DNA of 64,000 nucleotides from Lumbricus rubellus (lineage: Eukaryota > Annelida > Clitellata > Crassiclitellata > Lumbricidae), in contig OX243821.1 in NCBI GenBank assembly GCA_945859605.1, forward strand, positions 21,134,373 to 21,198,372, in the 5' to 3' direction. Shown here one piece after another: positions 24,846 to 38,800 of this stretch. Position 1 is the stretch's first letter. The number at the start of each line of letters is the position of its first letter. Under the pieces are notes generated by a model. That model was not told the DNA's origin and ran no database searches. It saw nothing but the letters and a program-made list of their open reading frames with translations. The position numbers were made by a program, and so were the translations under genes.

Positions 24846-25435
24846 CAAAGCGCCGCCTCAAAATCGTGATTACTGGGACTGGATACCCAAAAGCCCACTG
24901 TTCTTGAGGAGCAGTTCAGAAATTTTGTGGCCGCGCAAAGTCGGCCTTGAATAAGATGGAAATTGCTGCAATCCTGACTGATTTCATTGCTATGTAATTC
25001 GAACGATGGACCGCTTTCGAGCGATTTTGGAGGTTTGGCGTGACTTTCAAAGCGCCGCCACAAAATCGTGATTACTGGGACTGGATACCCAAGAGCCCAC
25101 TGTTCTTGAGGAGCAGCTCAGAAATTTTGTGGCCGCGCAAAGTCGGCCTTGAATAAGATGGAAAATGCTGCAATCCGACGGATTTCAATGCTATGTAATT
25201 CGAACAATTGGACGGCTTTCGAGTGATTTGGGGGACTTGACGTGACTTTCAAAGCGCCGCCACAAAATCGTGATTACTGGGACGGGATACCCAAGAGCCC
25301 ACTGTTCTTGAGGAGCAGCTCAGAAATTTTGTGGCCGCGCAAAGTCGGCCTTGAATAAGATGGAAAATGCTGCAATCCTGACCGATTTCAATGCTATGTA
25401 ATTCAAACGATGGACGGCTTTCGAGTGATTTTTGG
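24846..25435 (+). repeat. Satellite block containing monomers absent from the 30.7-kb copy
   Basis: The order from 24,440 to about 25,000 matches 30,114 to about 30,680 at offset 5,674. The order from about 25,436 matches about 30,706 at offset 5,270. The 404-bp change in offset means two monomers present here are missing in the downstream copy. Confidence 0.78.
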
Positions 25436-27160
25436 GGCTTGATGTGACTTTCAAAGCGCCGCCACAAAATCGTGATTACTGGGACTGGATACCCAAGAGC
25501 CCACTGTTCTTGAGGAGCAGCTCAGAAATTTTGTGGCCGCGCAAATTCGGCCTTGAATAAGATGGAAATTGCTGCAATCCTGACTGATTTCAATGCTAAA
25601 TGTAATTCGAACGATGGACCGCTTTCGAGCGATTTTGGAGATTTGGCGTTACTTTCAAAGCGCCGCCACAAAATCGTGATTACTGGGACTGGATACCCAA
25701 GAGTCCACTGTTCTTGCGGAGCAGCTCAGAAATTTTGTGGCCGCGCAAAGTCGGCCTTGAATAAAATGGAAAATGCTGCAATCCTGACCGATTTCAATGC
25801 TATGTAATTCGAACAATTGGACGGCTTTCGAGTGCTTTTTGGAGGATTAACGTGACTTTCAAAGCGCCGCCTCAAAATCGTGATTACTGGGACTGGATAC
25901 CCAAGAGCCCACTGTTCTTGAGGAGCGGCTCAGAAATTTTGTGGCCGCGCAAATTCGGCATTGAATAAAATGGAAAATGCTGCAATCCTGACCGGTTTCA
26001 ATGCTATGTAATTCGAACGATGGACGGCTTTCGAGTGATTTTTGGGGCCTGACGTGACTTTCAAAGCGCCGCCTCAAAATTGTGATTACTGGGACTGGAT
26101 ACCCAAGAGCCCACTGTTCTTGAGGAGCAGTTCAGAAATTTTGTGGCAGCGCAAAGTCGGCCTTGAATAAGATGGAAAATGCTGCAATCCGACGGATTTC
26201 AATGCTATGTAATTCGAACAATTGGACGGCTTTCGAGTGATTTGGGGGACTTGACGTGACTTTCAAAGCGCCGCCACAAAATCGTGATTACTGGGACGGG
26301 ATACCCAAGAGCCCACTGTTCTTGAGGAGCAGCTCAGAAATTTTGTGGCCGCGCAAAGTCGGCCTTGAATAAGATGGAAAATGCTGCAATCCTGACCGAT
26401 TTCAATGCTATGTAATTCAAACGATGGACGGCTTTCGAGTGATTTTTGGGGCTTGATGTGACTTTCAAAGCGCCGCCACAAAATCGTGATTACTGGGACT
26501 GGATACCCAAGAGCCCACTGTTCTTGAGGAGCAGCTCAGAAATTTTGTGGCCGCGCAAATTCGGCCTTGAATAAGATGGAAATTGCTGCAATCCTGACTG
26601 ATTTCAATGCTAAATGTAATTCGAACGATGGACCGCTTTCGAGCGATTTTGGAGATTTGGCGTGACTTTCAAAGCGCCGCCACAAAATCGTGATTACTGG
26701 GACTGGATACCCAAGAGTCCACTGTTCTTGCGGAGCAGCTCAGAAATTTTGTGGCCGCGCAAAGTCGGCCTTGAATAAGAAGGAAAATGCTGCAATCCTG
26801 ACCGATTTCAATGCTATGTAATTCGAACAATTGGACGGCTTTCGAGTGCTTTTTGGAGGATTAACGTGACTTTCAAAGCGCCGCCTCAAAATCGTGATTA
26901 CTGGGACTGGATACCCAAGAGCCCACTGTTCTTGAGGAGCGGCTCAGAAATTTTGTGGCCGCGCAAATTCGGCATTGAATAAAATGGAAAATGCTGCAAT
27001 CCTGACCGGTTTCAATGCTATGTAATTCGAACGATGGACGGCTTTCGAGTGATTTTTGGGGCCTGACGTGACTTTCAAAGCGCCGCCTCAAAATCGTGAT
27101 TACTGGGACTGGATACCCAAGAGCCCACTGTTCTTGAGGAGCAGTTCAGAAATTTTGTGG
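25150..27160 (+). repeat. 5-monomer tandem duplication (1,014-bp offset)
   Basis: Monomers at 25,249 and 25,859 recur at 26,263 and 26,873. The same 1,014-bp step recurs in the downstream copies at 31,129/32,143, 35,785/36,799 and 41,862/42,876. Confidence 0.82.
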
Positions 27161-28148
27161 CAGCGCAAAGTCGGCCTTGAATAAGATGGAAAATGCTGCA
27201 TTCCCGACTGATTTCAATGCTATGTAATTCGAACGAAGGACCGCTTTCGAGCGATTTTGGAGAGTTGGCGTTACTTTCAAAGCGCCGCAACAAAATCTTG
27301 ATTACTGGGACTGGATACCCAAGAGCCCACTGTTCTTGAGGAGCAGTTCAGAAATTTTGTGGCCGCGCAAAGTCTGCCTTGAATAAGATGGAAAATGCTG
27401 CAAGCCTGACTGATTTCAATGCTATGTAATTCGAACAATTGGACGGCTTTAGAGTGATTTTGGAGGTTTGACGTGAATATCAAAGCGCCGCCACAAAATC
27501 TTGATTACTGGGACTGGATACCTAAGAGCCCACTGTTCTTGAGGAGCAGTTCAGAAATTTTGTGGCCGCGCAAAGTCGGCCTTGAATAAGATGGAAAATG
27601 CTGCAATCCCGACTGATTTCAATGCTATGTAATTCGAACGATGGACCGCTTTCGAACGATTTTGGAGAGTTGGCGTTACTTTCAAAGCGCCGCCCCAAAA
27701 TCGTGATTACCGGGACTGGATACCCAAGAGCCCACTGTTCTTGAGGAGCAGCTCAGAAATTTTGTGGCCGCGCAAAGTCGGCCTTGAATAAGATGGAAAA
27801 TGCTGCAATCCTGACCGATTTCAATGCTATGTAATTCGAACAATTGGACGGCTTTCGAGTGATTTTGGGGGCTTGACGTGACTTTCAAAGCGCCGCCACA
27901 AAATCGTGATTACTGGGACTTGATACCCAAGAGCCCACTGTTCTTGAGGAGCATTTCAGAAATTTTGTGGCCGCGCAAAGTCGGCCTTGAATAAGATGGA
28001 AAATGCTGCAATCCTGACTGATTTCAATGCTATGTAAATCGAACGATGGACCGCTTTCGAGCGATTTTGGAGATTTGGCGTGACTTTCAAAGCGCCGCCA
28101 CAAAATCGTGATTACTGGGACTGGATACCCAAGAGTCCACTGTTCTTG
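25436..28148 (+). repeat. HOR segment, copy 1 (5,270-bp offset)
   Basis: This segment of about 2.7 kb matches 30,706-33,418 at offset 5,270 bp. Paired starts are 25,859/31,129, 26,263/31,533, 26,873/32,143, 27,277/32,547 and 27,885/33,155. It includes the first GGCAGCGC monomers (near 26,146 and 27,159), the marker of the following domain. Confidence 0.85.
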
Positions 28149-30705
28149 CGGAGCAGCTCAGAAATTTTGTGGCCGCGCAAAGTCGGCCTTGAATAAGAAG
28201 GAAAATGCTGCAATCCTGACCGATTTCAATGCTATGTAATTCGAACAATTGGACGGCTTTCGAGTGGTTTTTGGAGGATTAACGTGACTTTCAAAGCGCC
28301 GCCCCAAAATCGTGATTACTGGGACTGGATACCCAAGAGCCCACTGTTCTTGAGGAGCGGCTCAGAAATTTTGTGGCCGCGCAAATTCGGCATTGAATAA
28401 AATGGAAAATGCTGCAATCCTGACCGGTTTCAATGCTATGTAATTCGAACGATGGACGGCTTTCGAGTGATTTTTGGGGCCTGACGTGACTTTCAAAGCG
28501 CCGCCTCAAAATCGTGATTACTGGGACTGGATACCCAAGAGCCCACTGTTCTTGAGGAGCAGTTCAGAAATTTTGTGGCAGCGCAAAGTCGGCCTTGAAT
28601 AAGATGGAAAATGCTGCATTCCCGACTGATTTCAATGCTATGTAATTTGAACGATGGACGCCTTTCGAGTGATTTTGGGGCTTGATGTGACTTTCAAAGC
28701 GCCGCCACAAAATCGTGATTACTGGGACTAGATACCCAAAAGCCCACTGTTCTTGAGGAGCAGCTCAGAAATTTTGTGGCCGCGCAAAGTCGGCTTTGAA
28801 TAAGATGGAAAATGCTGCAATCCTGACCGATTTCAATGCTATGTAATTCGAACAATTGGACGGCTTTCGAGTGATTTTGGGGGCTTGACGTGACTTTCAA
28901 AGCGCCGCCACAAAATCGTGATTACTGGGACTGGATACCCAAGAGCCCACTGTTCTTGAAGAGCATTTCAGAAATTTTGTGGCCGCGCAAAGTCGGCCTT
29001 GAATAAGATGGAAAATGCTGCAATCCTGACTGATTTCAATGCTATGTAAATCGAACGATGGACGGCTTTCGAGTGAATTTGGAAGCTTGGCGAGACTTTC
29101 AAAGCGCCGCCACAAAATCGTGATTACTGGGACTGGATACCCAAGAGCCCACTGTTCTTGAGGAGCAGCTCAGAAATTTTGTGGCCGCGCAAAGTCTGCC
29201 TTGAAAAAGATGGAAAATGCGGCAATCTTGACTGATTTCAATGCTAAATGTAATTCCAACAATTGGACGGCTTTCGAGTGATTTTGGGGGCTTGACGTGA
29301 ATTTCAAAGCGCCGCCACAAAATCTTGATTACTGGGACTGGATACCCAAGAGCCCACTGATCTTGAGGAGCAGCTCAGAAATTTTGTGGCCGCGCAAAGT
29401 CGGCCTTGAATAAGATGGAAAATGCTGCAATCCTGACTGATTTCAATGCTATGTAATTCGAACGATGGACCGCTTTCGAGCGATTTTGGAGATTTGGCGT
29501 TACTTTCAAGGCGCCGCCACAAAATCGTGATTACTGGGACTGGATACCCAAGAGCCCACTGTTCTTGAGGAGCAGCTCAGACATTTTGTGGCCGCGCAAA
29601 GTCGGCCTTGAATAAGAAGGAAAATGCTGCAATCCTGACCGATTTCAATGCTATGTAATTCGAACAATTGGACGGCTTTCGAGTGATTTGGGGGACTTGA
29701 CGTGACTTTCAAAGCGCCGCCACAAAATCGTGATTACTGGGACTGGATACCCAAGAGCCCACTGTTCTTGAGGAGCAGCTCAGAAATTTTGTGGCCGCGC
29801 AAAGTCGGCCTTGAATAAGATGGAAAATGCTGCAATCCTGACCGATTTCAATGCTATGTAATTTGAACGATGGACGCCTTTCGAGTGATTTTGGGGCTTG
29901 ATGTGACTTTCAAAGCGCCGCCACAAAATCGTGATTACTGGGACTGGATACCCAAGAGCCCACTGTTCTTGAGGAGCAGCTCAGAAATTTTGTGGCCTCG
30001 CAAATTCGGCCTTGAATAAGATGGAAATTGCTGCAATCCTGACTGATTTCAATGCTAAATGTAATTAGAACGATGGACCGCTTTTGAGCGATTTTGGAGA
30101 TTTGGCGTGACTTTCAAAGCGCCGCCACAAAATCGTGATTACTGGGACTGGATACCCAAGAGTCCACTGTTCTTGAGGAGCAGCTCAGAAATTTTGTGGC
30201 CGCGCAAAGTCTGCCTTGAATAAGATGGAAAATGCTGCAATCCTGACTGATTTCAATGCTATGTAATTCGAACGATGGACGGCTTTCGAGTGCTTTTTGG
30301 AGGATTAACGTGACTTTCAAAGCGCCGCCACAAAATCGTGATTACTGGGACTGGATACCCAAGAGCCCACTGTTCTTGAGGAGCGGCTCAGAAATTTTGT
30401 GGCCGCGCAAATTCGGCATTGAATAAAATGGAAAATGCTGCAATCCTGACCGGTTTCAATGCTATGTATTTCGAACGATGGACGGCTTTCGAGTGATTTT
30501 TGGGGCCTGACGTGACTTTCAAAGCGCCGCCTCAAAATCGTGATTACTGGGACTGGATACCCAAAAGCCCACTGTTCTTGAGGAGCAGTTCAGAAATTTT
30601 GTGGCCGCGCAAAGTCGGCCTTGAATAAGATGGAAATTGCTGCAATCCTGACTGATTTCATTGCTATGTAATTCGAACGATGGACCGCTTTCGAGTGATT
30701 TGGGG
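28149..30705 (+). repeat. HOR segment matching 17.4-18.9 kb
   Basis: From about 29,200 to 30,650 the monomer order equals about 17,440-18,890 at offset 11,758 bp, including the GGCCTCGC monomer near 29,993 and GTAATTAGAACG near 30,061. The first part (28,291-28,620) repeats 26,873 onward at a 7-monomer offset of 1,418 bp. Nothing other than satellite is present. Confidence 0.8.
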
Positions 30706-33418
30706 GACTTGATGTGACTTTCAAAGCGCCGCCACAAAATCGTGATTACTGGGACTGGATACCCAAGAGCCCACTGTTCTTGAGGAGCAGCTCAGAAATT
30801 TTGTGGCCGCGCAAATTCGGCCTTGAATAAGATGGAAATTGCTGCAATCCTGACTGATTTCAATGCTAAATGTAATTCGAACGATGGACCGCTTTCGAGC
30901 GATTTTGGAGATTTGGCGTGACTTTCAAAGCGCCGCCACAAAATCGTGATTACTGGGACTGGATACCCAAGAGTCCACTGTTCTTGCGGAGCAGCTCAGA
31001 AATTTTGTGGCCGCGCAAAGTCGGCCTTGAATAAGAAGGAAAATGCTGCAATCCTGACCGATTTCAATGCTATGTAATTCGAACAATTGGACGGCTTTCG
31101 AGTGCTTTTTGGAGGATTATCGTGACTTTCAAAGCGCCGCCTCAAAATCGTGATTACTGGGACTGGATACCCAAGAGCCCACTGTTCTTGAGGAGCGGCT
31201 CAGAAATTTTGTGGCCGCGCAAATTCGGCATTGAATAAAATGGAAAATGCTGCAATCCTGACCGGTTTCAATGCTATGTAATTCGAACGATGGACGGCTT
31301 TCGAGTGATTTTTGGGGCCTGACGTGACTTTCAAAGCGCCGCCTCAAAATCGTGATTACTGGGACTGGATACCCAAGAGCCCACTGTTCTTGAGGAGCAG
31401 TTCAGAAATTTTGTGGCAGCGCAAAGTCGGCCTTGAATAAGATGGAAAATGCTGCAATCCGACGGATTTCAATGCTATGTAATTCGAACAATTGGACGGC
31501 TTTCGAGTGATTTGGGGGACTTGACGTGACTTTCAAAGCGCCGCCACAAAATCGTGATTACTGGGACGGGATACCCAAGAGCCCACTGTTCTTGAGGAGC
31601 AGCTCAGAAATTTTGTGGCCGCGCAAAGTCGGCCTTGAATAAGATGGAAAATGCTGCAATCCTGACCGATTTCAATGCTATGTAATTCAAACGATGGACG
31701 GCTTTCGAGTGATTTTTGGGGCTTGATGTGACTTTCAAAGCGCCGCCACAAAATCGTGATTACTGGGACTGGATACCCAAGAGCCCACTGTTCTTGAGGA
31801 GCAGCTCAGAAATTTTGTGGCCGCGCAAATTCGGCCTTGAATAAGATGGAAATTGCTGCAATCCTGACTGATTTCAATGCTAAATGTAATTCGAACGATG
31901 GACCGCTTTCGAGCGATTTTGGAGATTTGGCGTGACTTTCAAAGCGCCGCTACAAAATCGTGATTACTGGGACTGGATACCCAAGAGTCCACTGTTCTTG
32001 CGGAGCAGCTCAGAAATTTTGTGGCCGCGCAAAGTCGGCCTTGAATAAGAAGGAAAATGCTGCAATCCTGACCGATTTCAATGCTATGTAATTCGAACAA
32101 TTGGACGGCTTTCGAGTGCTTTTTGGAGGATTAACGTGACTTTCAAAGCGACGCCTCAAAATCGTGATTACTGGGACTGGATACCCAAGAGCCCACTGTT
32201 CTTGAGGAGCGGCTCAGAAATTTTGTGGCCGCGCAAATTCGGCATTGAATAAAATGGAAAATGCTGCAATCCTGACCGGTTTCAATGCTATGTAATTCGA
32301 ACGATGGACGGCTTTCGAGTGATTTTTGGGGCCTGACGTGACTTTCAAAGCGCCGCCTCAAAATCGTGATTACTGGGACTGGATACCCAAGAGCCCACTG
32401 TTCTTGAGGAGCAGTTCAGAAATTTTGTGGCAGCGCAAAGTCGGCCTTGAATAAGATGGAAAATGCTGCATTCCCGACTGATTTCAATGCTATGTAATTC
32501 GAACGAAGGACCGCTTTCGAGCGATTTTGGAGAGTTGGCGTTACTTTCAAAGCGCCGCAACAAAATATTGATTACTGGGACTGGATACCCAAGAGCCCAC
32601 TGTTCTTGAGGAGCAGTTCAGAAATTTTGTGGCCGCGCAAAGTCTGCCTTGAATAAGATGGAAAATGCTGCAAGCCTGACTGATTTCAATGCTGTGTAAT
32701 TCGAACAATTGGACGGCTTTAGAGTGATTTTGGAGGTTTGACGTGAATATCAAAGCGCCGCCACAAAATCTTGATTACTGGGACTGGATACCTAAGAGCC
32801 CACTGTTCTTGAGGAGCAGTTCAGAAATTTTGTGGCCGAGCAAAGTCTGCCTTGAATAAGATGGAAAATGCTGCAATCCCGACTGATTTCAATGCTATGT
32901 AATTCGAACGATGGACCGCTTTCGAACGATTTTGGAGAGTTGGCGTTACTTTCAAAGCGCCGCCCCAAAATCGTGATTACCGGGACTGGATACCCAAGAG
33001 CCCACTGTTCTTGAGGAGCAGCTCAGAAATTTTGTGGCCGCGCAAAGTCGGCCTTGAATAAGATGGAAAATGCTGCAATCCTGACCGATTTCAATGCTAT
33101 GTAATTCGAACAATTGGACGGCTTTCGAGTGATTTTGGGGGCTTGACGTGACTTTCAAAGCGCCGCCACAAAATCGTGATTACTGGGACTTGATACCCAA
33201 GAGCCCACTGTTCTTGAGGAGCATTTCAGAAATTTTGTGGCCGCGCAAAGTCGGCCTTGAATAAGATGGAAAATGCTGCAATCCTGACTGATTTCAATGC
33301 TATGTAAATCGAACGATGGACCGCTTTTGAGCGATTTTGGAGATTTGGCGTGACTTTCAAAGCGCCGCCACAAAATCGTGATTACTGGGACTGGATACCC
33401 AAGAGTCCACTGTTCTTG
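30706..33418 (+). repeat. HOR segment, copy 2 (5,270-bp offset)
   Basis: Downstream partner of 25,436-28,148. Single-base differences include GCGACGCCTC near 32,150 and CAACAAAATATTG near 32,560, neither present in copy 1. Confidence 0.85.
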
Positions 33419-35817
33419 AGGAGCAGCTCAGAAATTTTGTGGCCGCGCAAAGTCTGCCTTGAATAAGATGGAAAATGCTGCAATCCTGACTGATTTCAAT
33501 GCTATGTAATTCGAACGATGGACGGCTTTCGAGTGCTTTTTGGAGGATTAACGTGACTTTCAAAGCGCCGCCACAAAATCGTGATTACTGGGACTGGATA
33601 CCCAAGAGCCCACTGTTCTTGAGGAGCGGCTCAGAAATTTTGTGGCCGCGCAAATTCGGCATTGAATAAAATGGAAAATGCTGCAATCCTGACCGGTTTC
33701 AATGCTATGTATTTCGAACGATGGACGGCTTTCGAGTGATTTTTGGGGCCTGACGTGACTTTCAAAGCGCCGCCTCAAAATCGTGATTACTGGGACTGGA
33801 TACCCAAGAGCCCACTGTTCTTGAGGAGCAGTTCAGAAATTTTGTGGCCGCGCAAAGTCGGCCTTGAATAAGATGGAAATTGCTGCAATCCTGACTGATT
33901 TCATTGCTATGTAATTCGAACGATGGACCGCTTTCGAGCGATTTTGGAGATTTGGCGTGACTTTCAAAGCGCCGCCACAAAATCGTGATTACTGGGACTG
34001 GATACCCAAGAGCCCACTGTTCTTGAGGAGCAGCTCAGAAATTTTGTGGCCGCGCAAAGTCGGCCTTGAATAAGATGGAAAATGCTGCAATCCGACGGAT
34101 TTCAATGCTATGTAATTCGAACAATTGGACGGCTTTCGAGTGATTTGGGGGACTTGACGTGACTTTCAAAGCGCCGCCACAAAATCGTGATTACTGGGAC
34201 TGGATACCCAAGAGCCCACTGTTATTGAGGAGCAGCTCAGAAATTTTGTGGCCGCGCAAAGTCGGCCTTGAATAAGATGGAAAATGCTGCAATCCTGACC
34301 GATTTCAATGCTGTGTAATTCGAACAATTGGACGGCTTTAGAGTGATTTTGGAGGTTTGACGTGAATATCAAAGCGCCGCCACAAAATCTTGATTACTGG
34401 GACTGGATACCTAAGAGCCCACTGTTCTTGAGGAGCAGTTCAGAAATTTTGTGGCCGAGCAAAGTCTGCCTTGAATAAGATGGAAAATGCTGCAATCCCG
34501 ACTGATTTCAATGCTATGTAATTCGAACGATGGACCGCTTTCGAACGATTTTGGAGAGTTGGCGTTACTTTCAAAGCGCCGCCCCAAAATCGTGATTACC
34601 GGGACTGGATACCCAAGAGCCCACTGTTCTTGAGGAGCAGCTCAGAAATTTTGTGGCCGCGCAAAGTCGGCCTTGAATAAGATGGAAAATGCTGCAATCC
34701 TGACCGATTTCAATGCTATGTAATTCGAACAATTGGACGGCTTTCGAGTGATTTTGGGGGCTTGACGTGACTTTCAAAGCGCCGCCACAAAATCGTGATT
34801 ACTGGGACTTGATACCCAAGAGCCCACTGTTCTTGAGGAGCATTTCAGAAATTTTGTGGCCGCGCAAAGTCGGCCTTGAATAAGATGGAAAATGCTGCAA
34901 TCCTGACTGATTTCAATGCTATGTAAATCGAACGATGGACCGCTTTTGAGCGATTTTGGAGATTTGGCGTGACTTTCAAAGCGCCGCCACAAAATCGTGA
35001 TTACTGGGACTGGATACCCAAGAGCCCACTGTTCTTGAGGAGCAGCTCAGAAATTTTGTGGCCGCGCAAAGTCTGCCTTGAATAAGATGGAAAATGCTGC
35101 AATCCTGACTGATTTCAATGCTATGTAATTCGAACGATGGACGGCTTTCGAGTGCTTTTTGGAGGATTAACGTGACTTTCAAAGCGCCGCCACAAAATCG
35201 TGATTACTGGGACTGGATACCCAAGAGCCCACTGTTCTTGAGGAGCGGCTCAGAAATTTTGTGGCCGCGCAAATTCGGCATTGAATAAAATGGAAAATGC
35301 TGCAATCCTGACCGGTTTCAATGCTATGTATTTCGAACGATGGACGGCTTTCGAGTGATTTTTGGGGCCTGACGTGACTTTCAAAGCGCCGCCTCAAAAT
35401 CGTGATTACTGGGACTGGATACCCAAGAGCCCACTGTTCTTGAGGAGCAGTTCAGAAATTTTGTGGCCGCGCAAAGTCGGCCTTGAATAAGATGGAAATT
35501 GCTGCAATCCTGACTGATTTCATTGCTATGTAATTCGAACGATGGACCGCTTTCGAGCGATTTTGGAGATTTGGCGTGACTTTCAAAGCGCCGCCACAAA
35601 ATCGTGATTACTGGGACTGGATACCCAAGAGCCCACTGTTCTTGAGGAGCAGCTCAGAAATTTTGTGGCCGCGCAAAGTCGGCCTTGAATAAGATGGAAA
35701 ATGCTGCAATCCGACGGATTTCAATGCTATGTAATTCGAACAATTGGACGGCTTTCGAGTGATTTGGGGGACTTGACGTGACTTTCAAAGCGCCGCCACA
35801 AAATCGTGATTACTGGG
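32690..35817 (+). repeat. 8-monomer tandem duplication (1,619 bp)
   Basis: Unit 1 is 32,690-34,308 and unit 2 begins at 34,309. Paired starts are 32,952/34,571, 33,155/34,774, 33,357/34,976, 33,560/35,179 and 33,762/35,381. The left edge is set by the shared GCTGTGTAATTC at about 32,690 and 34,310. The right edge is where unit 2 has GGGACGGGATACC near 35,815 and unit 1 does not. Confidence 0.87.
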
Positions 35818-38800
35818 ACGGGATACCCAAGAGCCCACTGTTCTTGAGGAGCAGCTCAGAAATTTTGTGGCCGCGCAAAGTCGGCCTTGAATAAGATGGA
35901 AAATGCTGCAATCCTGACCGATTTCAATGCTATGTAATTCAAACGATGGACGGCTTTCGAGTGATTTTTGGGGCTTGATGTGACTTTCAAAGCGCCGCCA
36001 CAAAATCGTGATTACTGGGACTGGATACCCAAGAGCCCACTGTTCTTGAGGAGCAGCTCAGAAATTTTGTGGCCGCGCAAATTCGGCCTTGAATAAGATG
36101 GAAATTGCTGCAATCCTGACTGATTTCAATGCTAAATGTAATTCGAACGATGGACCGCTTTCGAGCGATTTTGGAGATTTGGCGTGACTTTCAAAGCGCC
36201 GCCACAAAATCGTGATTACTGGGACTGGATACCCAAGAGTCCACTGTTCTTGCGGAGCAGCTCAGAAATTTTGTGGCCGCGCAAAGTCGGCCTTGAATAA
36301 GAAGGAAAATGCTGCAATCCTGACCGATTTCAATGCTATGTAATTCGAACAATTGGACGGCTTTCGAGTGCTTTTTGGAGGATTAACGTGACTTTCAAAG
36401 CGCCGCCTCAAAATCGTGATTACTGGGACTGGATACCCAAGAGCCCACTGTTCTTGAGGAGCGGCTCAGAAATTTTGTGGCCGCGCAAATTCGGCATTGA
36501 ATAAAATGGAAAATGCTGCAATCCTGACCGGTTTCAATGCTATGTAATTCGAACGATGGACGGCTTTCGAGTGATTTTTGGGGCCTGACGTGACTTTCAA
36601 AGCGCCGCCTCAAAATCGTGATTACTGGGACTGGATACCCAAGAGCCCACTGTTCTTGAGGAGCAGTTCAGAAATTTTGTGGCAGCGCAAAGTCGGCCTT
36701 GAATAAGATGGAAAATGCTGCAATCCGACGGATTTCAATGCTATGTAATTCGAACAATTGGACGGCTTTCGAGTGATTTGGGGGACTTGACGTGACTTTC
36801 AAAGCGCCGCCACAAAATCGTGATTACTGGGACGGGATACCCAAGAGCCCACTGTTCTTGAGGAGCAGCTCAGAAATTTTGTGGCCGCGCAAAGTCGGCC
36901 TTGAATAAGATGGAAAATGCTGCAATCCTGACCGATTTCAATGCTATGTAATTCAAACGATGGACGGCTTTCGAGTGATTTTTGGGGCTTGATGTGACTT
37001 TCAAAGCGCCGCCACAAAATCGTGATTACTGGGACTGGATACCCAAGAGCCCACTGTTCTTGAGGAGCAGCTCAGAAATTTTGTGGCCGCGCAAATTCGG
37101 CCTTGAATAAGATGGAAATTGCTGCAATCCTGACTGATTTCAATGCTAAATGTAATTCAAACGATGGACCGCTTTCGAGCGATTTTGGAGATTTGGCGTG
37201 ACTTTCAAAGCGCCGCCACAAAATCGTGATTACTGGGACTGGATACCCAAGAGTCCACTGTTCTTGCGGAGCAGCTCAGAAATTTTGTGGCCGCGCAAAG
37301 TCGGCCTTGAATAAGAAGGAAAATGCTGCAATCCTGACCGATTTCAATGCTATGTAATTCGAACAATTGGACGGCTTTCGAGTGCTTTTTGGAGGATTAA
37401 CGTGACTTTCAAAGCGCCGCCTCAAAATCGTGATTACTGGGACTGGATACCCAAGAGCCCACTGTTCTTGAGGAGCGGCTCAGAAATTTTGTGGCCGCGC
37501 AAATTCGGCATTGAATAAAATGGAAAATGCTGCAATCCTGACCGGTTTCAATGCTATGTAATTCGAACGATGGACGGCTTTCGAGTGATTTTTGGGGCCT
37601 GACGTGACTTTCAAAGCGCCGCCTCAAAATCGTGATTACTGGGACTGGATACCCAAGAGCCCACTGTTCTTGAGGAGCAGTTCAGAAATTTTGTGGCAGC
37701 GCAAAGTCGGCCTTGAATAAGATGGAAAATGCTGCATTCCCGACTGATTTCAATGCTATGTAATTCGAACGAAGGACCGCTTTCGAGCGATTTTGGAGAG
37801 TTGGCGTTACTTTCAAAGCGCCGCAACAAAATCTTGATTACTGGGACTGGATACCCAAGAGCCCACTGTTCTTGAGGAGCAGTTCAGAAATTTTGTGGCC
37901 GCGCAAAGTCTGCCTTGAATAAGATGGAAAATGCTGCAAGCCTGACTGATTTCAATGCTATGTAATTCGAACAATTGGACGGCTTTAGAGTGATTTTGGA
38001 GGTTTGACGTGAATATCAAAGCGCCGCCACAAAATCTTGATTACTGGGACTGGATACCTAAGAGCCCACTGTTCTTGAGGAGCAGTTCAGAAATTTTGTG
38101 GCCGAGCAAAGTCTGCCTTGAATAAGATGGAAAATGCTGCAATCCCGACTGATTTCAATGCTATGTAATTCGAACGATGGACCGCTTTCGAACGATTTTG
38201 GAGAGTTGGCGTTACTTTCAAAGCGCCGCCCCAAAATCGTGATTACTGGGACTGGATACCCAAGAGCCCACTGTTCTTGAGGAGCAGCTCAGAAATTTTG
38301 TGGCCGCGCAAAGTCGGCCTTGAATAAGATGGAAAATGCTGCAATCCTGACCGATTTCAATGCTATGTAATTCGAACAATTGGACGGCTTTCGAGTGATT
38401 TTGGGGGCTTGACGTGACTTTCAAAGCGCCGCCACAAAATCGTGATTACTGGGACTTGATACCCAAGAGCCCACTGTTCTTGAGGAGCATTTCAGAAATT
38501 TTGTGGCCGCGCAAAGTCGGCCTTGAATAAGATGGAAAATGCTGCAATCCTGACTGATTTCAATGCTATGTAAATCGAACGATGGACCGCTTTCGAGCGA
38601 TTTTGGAGATTTGGCGTGACTTTCAAAGCGCCGCCACAAAATCGTGATTACTGGGACTGGATACCCAAGAGTCCACTGTTCTTGCGGAGCAGCTCAGAAA
38701 TTTTGTGGCCGCGCAAAGTCGGCCTTCAATAAGAAGGAAAATGCTGCAATCCTGACCGATTTCAATGCTATGTAATTCGAACAATTGGACGGCTTTCGAG

